Positions 1 to 5,209 of a stretch of 6,983 nucleotides of DNA are shown one piece after another. The notes under the pieces are model-generated. The model worked only from the letters and a program-made list of their open reading frames with translations, ran no database searches and was not told where the DNA came from. Each line of letters opens with the position of its first letter. Within the stretch, counting starts at the first letter, position 1. A program made the translations under genes and the position numbers. The DNA is from Desulfobacterales bacterium (GTDB taxonomy: Bacteria > Desulfobacterota > Desulfobacteria > Desulfobacterales > JAFDCJ01), in assembly GCA_029939875.1 (NCBI GenBank), contig JAOZSC010000134.1, positions 1-6,983 on the forward strand, read 5' to 3'.

Positions 1-650
<650 letters not shown>

Positions 651-668
651 ACTTAAGGAACTACTAGT

Positions 669-1082
669 ATGGCTGACAATATTATGTTGGAGGTCGTCAC
701 CCCTGAAAAAGTGGTGATAAGCGAGGAAGTTCAAATTGTCGCAGCGCCCGGATCCCAGGGCGAGTTTGGTGTGCTCGTCGGGCATACGCCATTTTTAACC
801 ACCATTAAAACCGGTGGCTTAAGGTATACGGATGCCCAGGGTAAGGAACGCTATGTCTTTGTCAGCGGAGGTTTTACTGAAGCCTTGCCGGACAAGGTGA
901 CGGTATTGGCCGAATCGGCTGAGAAAATGGAAGATATTGATCCGGAGCGGGCCAAGTCGGCCATGGAAAGGGCTGAAAAGCGACTTGTTGAAGACCGCGC
1001 CAAAGAACAGGTTGATATCACCCGGGCCAAAGCAGCTCTTGATCGTGCGGTTACGCGCATCAATCTTTTGCAGAACCTTTGA
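669..1082 (+). CDS. atpC: F1F0 ATP synthase subunit epsilon
   Basis: Epsilon subunit of F1: it joins the gamma subunit to the c-ring in the central stalk and, through its C-terminal helices, can inhibit ATP hydrolysis. The protein has 137 residues, the normal family length. The N-terminal beta-sandwich (about residues 1-85) is recognisable from LEVVTPEKVV, the APGSQGEFGVLVGHTP turn and the VFVSGGF strand. The C-terminal two-helix hairpin (about 90-137) is rich in Ala, Glu, Lys and Arg and ends INLLQNL. The start ATG at 669 has AAGGA (655-659) nine bases upstream. It lies 18 bases after atpD, the standard operon order. An intrinsic terminator 57 bases past the stop marks this as the last gene of the atp operon. 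Confidence 0.97.
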   Translation: MADNIMLEVVTPEKVVISEEVQIVAAPGSQGEFGVLVGHTPFLTTIKTGGLRYTDAQGKERYVFVSGGFTEALPDKVTVLAESAEKMEDIDPERAKSAMERAEKRLVEDRAKEQVDITRAKAALDRAVTRINLLQNL

Positions 1083-1138
1083 TCGCGCGGCTTTTTTTTG
1101 CAGGCAGACTTTTTTCGGCGTTTACATCAAACCGGTAT

Positions 1139-1170
1139 AAGGTAAACCAACTTTGTTGGTTTACCTTTTT
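1139..1170 (+). terminator. Intrinsic terminator of the atp operon
   Basis: GGTAAACCAAC (1141-1151) pairs perfectly with GTTGGTTTACC (1155-1165) around a TTT loop and is followed at once by TTTTT. Two further A-T pairs can extend the stem into the T-run. It lies 57 bases after the atpC stop, so it should end the ATP synthase transcript. Confidence 0.9.
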
Positions 1171-1174
1171 ATTT

Positions 1175-1220
1175 GTTGAATAAGTTAAATAGGTTGATTG
1201 AGTTGAATGGTGGATTAGGT
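1175..1220 (+). repeat. GTTGATT-type degenerate repeat, left arm
   Basis: A run of loosely repeated GTTGAAT / GTTAAAT / GGTTGATTG / AGTTGAA units. The core GGTTGATTGAGTTGA (1192-1206) is complementary, with one mismatch, to TCAACCCAATCAACC (1388-1402) near the glmU-like start, so the two runs form an inverted pair about 180 bases apart. No transposase is linked. I read it as an intergenic repeat element of unknown function. Confidence 0.6.
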
Positions 1221-1278
1221 GCTTAATTCGTATTTTTTGCCCTATGGAGGCGGATTTACGGCATTGTGTGGAAAGATA

Positions 1279-1306
1279 TTGACCACGCACAAAGTTCCAA
1301 TATTTT
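1279..1306 (+). promoter_or_regulatory. Possible sigma70 promoter for the glmU-like gene
   Basis: TTGACC (1279-1284) is followed after 16 bases by TATTTT (1301-1306), five of six and four of six matches to consensus. It lies about 110 bases before the gene and after the atp terminator, where a promoter is expected. The surroundings are AT-rich, so chance matches are easy and the call is weak. Confidence 0.3.
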
Positions 1307-1313
1307 TTTATTC

Positions 1314-1328
1314 TCCGCCTTCGGCGGA
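1314..1328 (+). other. Short GC-rich hairpin (TCCGCC-TTC-GGCGGA)
   Basis: A perfect 6-bp stem with a 3-base loop, just downstream of an AT-rich stretch. There is no T-run on its 3' side, so it is not a terminator for the + strand. Read on the minus strand it is followed by AATAAAAAAATATT, which also lacks a T-run. Its role is unknown; the same short hairpin type is common in intergenic DNA. Confidence 0.35.
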
Positions 1329-1363
1329 TTCGGGTTAAATTGCCTGGGTTTGCTTGCTCTTTC

Positions 1364-1403
1364 CAACGCAATCAACGAATCAACTAATCAACCCAATCAA
1401 CCA
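1364..1403 (-). repeat. GTTGATT-type repeat, right arm (inverted)
   Basis: Five CAATCAAC / AATCAACT-like units run head to tail and are the reverse complement of the GTTGATT units at 1175-1220. The array ends exactly at the putative AGAGG ribosome site (1403-1407) of the glmU-like gene, so pairing of the two arms in the mRNA could influence access to that site. That consequence is inference. Confidence 0.6.
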
Positions 1404-1421
1404 GAGGCTATGGGTTGCGCA

Positions 1422-2177
1422 ATGAACAAAAATGTTGCTGTAATCATACTGGCAGCCGGGTTGGGTACCCGGATGAAATCTGAAAAGGCCAAAGTGCTCC
1501 ACAAAATTCAGGGGCGACCCATGGTGCTTTACGTGGTCGAAGCGGCCAGAAAGGTAGCCGGAGACAACGTCGTCGTGGTTGTCGGTCACCAGGCCGAAAC
1601 GGTTCGTCGCATCGTAACTGAAACCGCGCCGCTGATGTTTGCCTACCAGGAAAATCAGCTTGGCACCGGGCATGCGGTTTTGTGCGCTCTGCCCCACATT
1701 CCGGATAACTGTGATCCGGTTGTGATCCTGTGCGGTGATGTGCCGCTGATCGAGTCGGCAACTATCCAGCGGCTGGTGGAAGACCACCTGGCCAGCGAAC
1801 GTGATATTTCTGTTCTGGCGGTGGAGTTGGAAGACCCATACGGCTACGGTCGGATTTTGCTGGATGAAAATCGACGGTTTTGCGGCATTGTAGAAGAAGC
1901 CGATGCCACCGGTCGGCAAAAACAGGTCAAACTGATTAACAGTGGCATTTATTGTGTCGGCAAGGACCTTCTAATGAGCGCATTGTCAGATATCGGTTGC
2001 GACAATGCCCAGGGGGAGTTGTACCTGACCGATATCATTGCCGTCGGGTATCGGAAAAAACGAACTATGGGTGTTTTTATTGATGCGGACAGCCGCCAGG
2101 TACTGGGAGTCAACACCTTGCAGGATCTGGAGACCGTCGATGCGATCATGGAAAACCGTCGACGGATTATCCCTTGA
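1422..2177 (+). CDS. GlmU-type uridylyltransferase, single domain (no acetyltransferase domain)
   Basis: Predicted to make UDP-GlcNAc from UTP and GlcNAc-1-phosphate in the cytoplasm, for peptidoglycan and lipopolysaccharide. The 251 residues match the N-terminal pyrophosphorylase half of GlmU. Visible are LAAGLGTRM (10-18) with the nucleotide-binding Lys24, QLGTGHAV (79-86), GDVPL (105-109) with the metal-binding Asp106, YGRI (142-145), Glu159 in VEEADAT, Asn173, NAQGELYLTDII (195-206) and the second metal ligand Asn231 in GVN. The chain stops in the linker helix, where normal GlmU (about 450 residues) enters its left-handed beta-helix acetyltransferase; the next 80 bases hold no remnant of it. 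All catalytic positions I can place are intact, so it looks functional rather than broken. The start is uncertain: ATG 1422 gives the family-like N-terminus but is 14 bases from AGAGG; ATG 1410 is only 2 bases from it. The true substrate could be a related sugar phosphate, so I give no symbol. Confidence 0.9.
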   Translation: MNKNVAVIILAAGLGTRMKSEKAKVLHKIQGRPMVLYVVEAARKVAGDNVVVVVGHQAETVRRIVTETAPLMFAYQENQLGTGHAVLCALPHIPDNCDPVVILCGDVPLIESATIQRLVEDHLASERDISVLAVELEDPYGYGRILLDENRRFCGIVEEADATGRQKQVKLINSGIYCVGKDLLMSALSDIGCDNAQGELYLTDIIAVGYRKKRTMGVFIDADSRQVLGVNTLQDLETVDAIMENRRRIIP

Positions 2178-2203
2178 CTTTTTGATATATTACAGATTAT
2201 ATT
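2174..2203 (+). promoter_or_regulatory. Probable sigma70 promoter for zapB-zapA (and perhaps 6S RNA)
   Basis: TTGACT (2174-2179) and TATATT (2198-2203) are each five of six to consensus, 18 bases apart, in an AT-rich stretch. The -35 box overlaps the stop codon of the glmU-like gene (2175-2177). Predicted transcription would begin near 2210, leaving a leader of about 50 bases before the GTG start at 2261. That leader contains a small hairpin, AATCTT (2221-2226) with AAGATT (2232-2237). Confidence 0.5.
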
Positions 2204-2260
2204 GAATTAATCCATAGCTGAATCTTGCATGAAGATTGATAGGAAGATGAGGCGGAAAAA

Positions 2261-2500
2261 GTGGACAATGAAGTGATTATAAACCAGTTCGAGGAGATGG
2301 AACGTAAAGTTAGACGTTTAATCGAGAGTTACAAGGTCCAGGAGACCGCCAACTTAGAATTAAAAAATAAAATTAAAAGCTTAGAGGAGGAGATCCAGGG
2401 TAAGGTTGAGGCGGAAAGAAGTTACGCTGAAGGGAAAGCCTTGATCCGATCGAAAATTGATGGGTTGCTGGCCAGGCTTGATGAAATTTCAGAAGCCTAG
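2261..2500 (+). CDS. zapB: ZapB-like coiled-coil cell-division protein
   Basis: A 79-residue, highly charged, almost wholly helical protein. It runs from FEEMERKVRRLIESYKV through a Leu/Ile-heptad stretch (KNKIKSLEEEI) to a C-terminal DGLLARLDEISEA. No membrane segment, signal peptide or catalytic motif is visible. Small coiled-coil proteins of this type, encoded directly before zapA, are annotated as ZapB in deltaproteobacteria. In E. coli ZapB is a filamentous coiled coil that binds ZapA and stabilises the FtsZ ring at midcell. Sequence alone cannot prove orthology, because any short coiled coil looks similar; the neighbour is the main argument. The start is GTG at 2261, with GAGG (2249-2252) eight bases upstream. 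The stop (2498-2500) is 51 bases before the preferred zapA start, so the two genes are surely co-transcribed. Confidence 0.7.
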   Translation: MDNEVIINQFEEMERKVRRLIESYKVQETANLELKNKIKSLEEEIQGKVEAERSYAEGKALIRSKIDGLLARLDEISEA

Positions 2501-2551
2501 TGTTTGCGGCCAGCATGGAATAGGTACGGGAAAGGTAGAGTTCATTTACCA

Positions 2552-2845
2552 TTGGAACAAATCGTAACCATAGAGCTTTTTGGACAATCGCATACATTTA
2601 AAGCCAATGAAGAAGTTAGTCAGGCAGCCCAGGTTGCTGATCTTCTGGCCGAAGAAGTGGCCCGTGTTGAAAATCAGCAGGCCGGGCAAGTGCCCAACAT
2701 TTCAAAACTAACCATTTTAATGCTGGCTGCCCTGAATATCGCCAATGAACATATGGAATTGAAACGGAATCATTTTAAGTTGTTGCACGAGATTGCAGAC
2801 CGATCGGGGAGCCTGATTCGGACTTTAGATGCTGCTGTACAGTGA
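2552..2845 (+). CDS. zapA: Cell division protein ZapA
   Basis: FtsZ-ring-associated protein that cross-links FtsZ protofilaments at the division site. The predicted 97 residues fit the family (about 100). The N-terminal beta part carries the typical ITIELFGQ-like opening (VTIELFGQSHTFKA, residues 5-18). The middle helix begins QAAQVADLLAEEV, and the C-terminal coiled-coil helix contains SKLTILMLAALNIANEHMEL (51-70), the ZapA dimerisation signature. I chose TTG at 2552 because the fold begins directly after it. An in-frame TTG at 2504, three bases after the zapB stop, would add 16 residues (RPAWNRYGKGR and so on) unlike other ZapA proteins. No strong ribosome site precedes 2552 (AAAGG 2531-2535 is 16 bases away), so translation may depend on coupling to zapB. 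As in E. coli, a 6S RNA gene follows. Confidence 0.88.
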   Translation: MEQIVTIELFGQSHTFKANEEVSQAAQVADLLAEEVARVENQQAGQVPNISKLTILMLAALNIANEHMELKRNHFKLLHEIADRSGSLIRTLDAAVQ

Positions 2846-2864
2846 ATAGTAACCACCAGGAAAA

Positions 2865-2893
2865 TTGAATACGAATGTATGTGATCCGATAGT
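2865..2893 (+). promoter_or_regulatory. Weak candidate promoter downstream of zapA
   Basis: TTGAAT (2865-2870) and GATAGT (2888-2893) are 17 bases apart, each four of six to consensus. It would start a transcript near 2900 that includes the foldable segment at 2909-2989 and the 6S RNA. I find no better promoter immediately before the 6S 5' end, so 6S may come from here or from the zapBA transcript by processing. Confidence 0.25.
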
Positions 2894-2908
2894 TAGCAAC
2901 ACAACACC

Positions 2909-2989
2909 TTTCGTACTACCTGTCCATGCCGGTTCGAGGGAAGCCATCTGCGGTTTTCCGGAAGCCATCTTGCAGTGAAGGTAGTGAAA
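2909..2989 (+). other. Foldable segment with duplicated GGAAGCCATCT, just upstream of 6S RNA
   Basis: TTTC (2909-2912) plus ACTACCT (2915-2921) can pair with AGGTAGT (2979-2985) plus GAAA (2986-2989), an 11-bp stem with a 2-base bulge that closes a 57-base interior. The interior contains two near-identical copies of GGAAGCCATCT(T)GC, at 2939-2951 and 2960-2973. I recognise no RNA family. It is not a tRNA, despite a GGTTCGAG motif, nor an SRP RNA. It could be a processing element for 6S, an independent small RNA or a leftover repeat. Confidence 0.4.
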
Positions 2990-3003
2990 TGATGGAAAAA
3001 GTT

Positions 3004-3184
3004 TTGCCCCTGCCATGTACGTGATTGGAAGATATTCTTTGATCCAACAGCTATGAAAATGGGAACCCTCCCTGGTTTCGGTGTGCATGTTCTGCTTGTT
3101 AAGAAAAGCCTGAAGAAACTAAAAGGTGCCCACTTTGAACCCCAGGTTCAAAGACCTGACAACACGGCATTGTGGCAGGGGTTC
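3004..3184 (+). ncRNA. ssrS: 6S RNA
   Basis: 6S RNA imitates an open promoter and binds RNA polymerase carrying the housekeeping sigma factor, lowering transcription in slow growth. The closing stem CCCCTGCCA (3007-3015) pairs perfectly with TGGCAGGGG (3173-3181), giving about 180 bases, the family size. The 3' side carries CTTTGAACC (3133-3141), loop CCA, GGTTCAAAG (3145-3153). This is the same 9-bp stem and 3-base loop as the CCTTGAACC-AAG-GGTTCAAGG hairpin in the central bubble of E. coli 6S. GGTTTC and GAAACT (about 3073-3119) can close part of the apical arm. The location after zapA is the classic proteobacterial context. The exact ends are estimates within a few bases. The small open frames crossing this stretch are not credible genes. 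Confidence 0.9.
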
Positions 3185-3195
3185 CCCCCCTTTTT
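3177..3195 (+). terminator. Possible terminator overlapping the 6S 3' end
   Basis: AGGGG (3177-3181) can pair with CCCCT (3187-3191) around TTCCC, followed by TTTT. The left strand of this hairpin is also the 3' strand of the 6S closing stem, so the two structures exclude each other. Termination could occur first and the mature closing stem form after trimming. The stem is short, hence moderate confidence. Confidence 0.45.
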
Positions 3196-3350
3196 CCGCA
3201 TTGTGCCGGATAATAGAATCTTTCAATCGGGCCGCTCCCTCCTTGCTTGTTTCGCAAACCTTACCTTCAACCAGTACGATTTACAACTTACTTACCATAT
3301 CTGGTAACCGGTGCCGCCGTTCAGGTTCCGGATAACCCGGGAGAAATATA
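3196..3350. other. Gap between 6S RNA and rny; no gene
   Basis: No coding sequence is supported here. The gap contains a small hairpin, TTACCA (3292-3297) with TGGTAA (3302-3307), and the RNase Y ribosome site GGAG at 3339-3342, eight bases before the ATG. No clear promoter stands out. In E. coli the gene after 6S is ygfA/fau (5-formyltetrahydrofolate cyclo-ligase); there is no trace of it here. Confidence 0.6.
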
Positions 3351-4964
3351 ATGAGTGATTATGCATTACTGATCAGCATGGGCTGTTTTCTGGCCGGTTT
3401 TCTCATTGCTTACTGGATGAGAGGGCGATTCGTTTCCCAGAAAGCCAAAGCGGCAGAGGAAGAGGCTGCACGGCTGGTCGAAGAAGCCAAAAAGAAGTCC
3501 GAAACACTTTTGCGGGAGGCCGATCTGGAAATGAAGGCCCGGCTTTTCAAGTTGAAAAGCGAATTTGATACCGAAACCAAAGAGACCCGCGCAGAATTAA
3601 AAACTAGAGAAACCCGGTTGGTGCAGAAAGAAGAAAACATCGACCGCAAAACTGAGCAATTTGAACGCCGTGATCACGAGCTTTCCCGCAGGGAGCGGCA
3701 TCTGACCAAAAGGGAGGGCAAGCTCCAGCGCAAAGAGCTGGAATATAATGACTTGGTAGAAGAGCAGAAACGACAGCTGGAAAAAATATCTGGTTTAACG
3801 GTCGACCAGGCCAAGGAGCTGCTGATCCGCGCCATGGAAAACGAGGCCCGCTATGAAGGGGCCAAGTATATAAAAAAGATAGAAAATGAAGCCCGGGAGG
3901 AGGCGGATAAGAAAGCCAAAAAAATTCTGGCCACCGCCATCCAGCGATATGCTGGGGATTTCGTGGCCGAGAGGACCGTGTCGGTGGTTCAACTGCCCAG
4001 CGACGAGATGAAGGGCAGAATCATCGGCCGAGAGGGACGTAATATCCGGGCCCTTGAGGCGGCCACCGGCATCGATCTGATTATCGATGATACACCGGAG
4101 GCTGTGATTCTGTCGGGGTTTAATCCGGTGCGCCGTGAAGTGGCCCGCATTTCATTGATGCGGCTGATTTCCGATGGCCGGATCCATCCGGCACGTATCG
4201 AGGACGTGGTGAAAAAAGTGGGCCAGGAAGTCGATCAGACCGTAAAGGAAGCCGGCGAGCAGGCAGCTTTTGATCTGGGGGTTCACAGCGTTCACGGCGA
4301 ACTGGTCAAATACCTGGGACGCCTGAAATTTCGTACCAGTTATGCTCAGAATGTTTTGCAGCATTCCATTGAGGTAGGATTTTTGACCGGTATCATGGCC
4401 TCTGAACTGGGCTTGAACGTCAAACTGGCAAGACGCATGGGGCTGCTGCATGATATCGGCAAGGCCATTGACCATGAAGTCGAAGGACCCCATGCCGTTA
4501 TTGGATCCAAGCTGGCAAAAAAATTGGGCGAGTCCCCCAAAGTGGTCCATGCCATTGCGGCGCACCATGAGGACGTGCCGCCCGCTTCTGTTTATGATCT
4601 GCTAGTTCAGGCCGCCGACGGGTTGTCCGGAGCACGTCCCGGGGCCCGCAAAGAGCTGTTGGAAAATTATATCAAACGTATCGAAGAGTTGGAAAACATT
4701 GCCAATTCATTCAAGGGGGTTGCCAATACCTATGCCATCCAGGCGGGCCGGGAACTGCGAGTCATCGTGGAAAGCAACAAAATTACCGATGAAGAAGCCG
4801 TATTTCTCAGCCGCGATGTTGTTAAAAAAATTGAAGAGTCCCTGACCTTTCCGGGTCAGATCAAGGTGACGGTGATTCGGGAGACCAGGGCCGTGGAGTA
4901 CGCCCACAAGAAGGATCTGGGTTCCAGGGGTCAAAGGTTCTGCCGAAAGGCGAATATCGAATAA
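3351..4964 (+). CDS. rny: Ribonuclease Y
   Basis: Membrane-anchored endoribonuclease that starts decay of many mRNAs. Of 537 residues, a single N-terminal membrane helix (about 5-22, [17 protein letters not shown]) is followed by a long charged coiled coil (about 28-200). A KH RNA-binding domain follows (about 210-280) with the signature [10 protein letters not shown] (222-231). The HD phosphodiesterase domain (about 330-430) has His338, the catalytic pair His367-Asp368 in LLHDIGKA, His381, His405-His406 and Asp423. The conserved ending [19 protein letters not shown] occupies 500-518, where well-known RNase Y proteins stop within a few residues. Here 19 extra residues ([19 protein letters not shown]) follow, and the last codons and stop come from a repeat array. 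The ATG at 3351 has GGAG eight bases upstream. The ymdB phosphodiesterase gene that often follows rny is missing. The tail may be harmless, since all domains are complete. Confidence 0.97.
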   Translation: MSDYALLISMGCFLAGFLIAYWMRGRFVSQKAKAAEEEAARLVEEAKKKSETLLREADLEMKARLFKLKSEFDTETKETRAELKTRETRLVQKEENIDRKTEQFERRDHELSRRERHLTKREGKLQRKELEYNDLVEEQKRQLEKISGLTVDQAKELLIRAMENEARYEGAKYIKKIENEAREEADKKAKKILATAIQRYAGDFVAERTVSVVQLPSDEMKGRIIGREGRNIRALEAATGIDLIIDDTPEAVILSGFNPVRREVARISLMRLISDGRIHPARIEDVVKKVGQEVDQTVKEAGEQAAFDLGVHSVHGELVKYLGRLKFRTSYAQNVLQHSIEVGFLTGIMASELGLNVKLARRMGLLHDIGKAIDHEVEGPHAVIGSKLAKKLGESPKVVHAIAAHHEDVPPASVYDLLVQAADGLSGARPGARKELLENYIKRIEELENIANSFKGVANTYAIQAGRELRVIVESNKITDEEAVFLSRDVVKKIEESLTFPGQIKVTVIRETRAVEYAHKKDLGSRGQRFCRKANIE

Positions 4965-5003
4965 TGAATATCGAATGTCGAATGTCGAATGTCGAATGTC
5001 GAA
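4951..5003 (+). repeat. Heptanucleotide tandem array (CGAATGT units)
   Basis: Four perfect CGAATGT copies occupy 4972-4999. Degenerate relatives precede them (CGAATAT 4951-4957, CGAATAAT 4958-4965, GAATAT 4966-4971) and a partial CGAA follows. The array supplies the last four amino-acid codons and the TAA stop of RNase Y. On the opposite strand it reads as a chain of TCGACAT units and creates an open frame with repeated FDIR motifs, which I consider spurious. Confidence 0.85.
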
Positions 5004-5192
5004 GGAATGTATTCTGTCGATTTTATAAAAAAGATTGAGCAAAGGGGCACCACCCTTTGAAATTGTGCAGTTGGTTATTCTGCGGTTCGCTGTTCAACCC
5101 TAAACCTTGAACCTTCATAACGATGCCAGTCGAACCGTTTGAGGATTCAGGCAGGCTTAAGGTGCTGGCCGAACAACTAGGAAAATACAGAA
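5004..5192. other. Gap between rny and tyrS with inverted repeats; no firm gene
   Basis: CAAAGGG (5040-5046) pairs with CCCTTTG (5053-5059) around a 6-base loop, but no T-run follows, so it is at best a weak terminator. CGGTTCG (5083-5089) is complementary to CGAACCG (5131-5137). The stretch AACCCTAAACCTTGAACCTTC (about 5096-5115) belongs to a GGTTCAAGG-type repeat in reverse orientation, matching GGTCAAAGGTTC near 4929-4940 at the end of rny. The tyrS ribosome site AGGA is at 5179-5182. I see no clear promoter. Confidence 0.55.
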
Positions 5193-5209
5193 ATGTCGAA
5201 TGTAATTGA
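5123..5209 (+). CDS. Possible 28-residue upstream ORF overlapping the tyrS start
   Basis: ATG at 5123 opens a frame of 28 residues (starting MPVEPFEDSGRLKVLAEQLG) that stops at 5207-5209, 14 bases inside tyrS. The composition looks protein-like, with charged residues and a potential helix, but no ribosome site precedes the ATG and I recognise no family. It could be a leader peptide coupled to tyrS translation, the remnant of a lost gene, or chance. It contains only one Tyr codon, so a classical Tyr-codon attenuator is unlikely. Confidence 0.15.
   Translation: MPVEPFEDSGRLKVLAEQLGKYRNVECN

Larger units (their letters stand above)
1171..1421. other. Intergenic region between atpC and the glmU-like gene; no gene seen
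   Basis: About 250 bases with no convincing coding sequence. An open frame runs back from the glmU-like gene to 1266, but its translation is low-complexity repeat (for example NESTNQPNQP) and has no GlmU character, so I do not include it. The region holds GTTGATT-type repeats in opposite orientations at its two ends, a short TCCGCC/GGCGGA hairpin and a possible promoter, each listed separately. The motif AGGCGGA (1248-1254) can also pair with TCCGCCT (1314-1320), an alternative to the local hairpin. Confidence 0.7.

Noticed and set aside
1266..1421. In-frame N-terminal extension of the glmU-like protein
   Set aside because: The translation is low-complexity sequence from the CAATCAAC repeats and has no counterpart in GlmU; the conserved domain starts right after the Met at 1422.
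2178..2260. Frameshifted remainder of the GlmU acetyltransferase domain
   Set aside because: The 83 bases after the stop are AT-rich regulatory sequence, too short for the domain and without hexapeptide-repeat codons in any frame.
2905..2945. Possible tRNA suggested by GGTTCGAGGG
   Set aside because: Only a T-loop-like motif is present; no acceptor, D or anticodon stems can be drawn around it.
3053..3335. Two overlapping plus-strand open frames of 84 and 69 residues after zapA
   Set aside because: Both start inside or cross the 6S RNA, one has no recognisable domain, and neither has a ribosome site; the RNA structure explains the sequence better.
4707..5042. Minus-strand 111-residue open frame with repeated FDIR motifs
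   Set aside because: Its repeated residues come from the CGAATGT array read backwards, and the rest lies antisense to the well-supported rny gene.
5040..5059. CAAAGGG/CCCTTTG hairpin as a terminator for rny
   Set aside because: The stem is perfect but no T-run follows on the + strand, so intrinsic termination is not supported.
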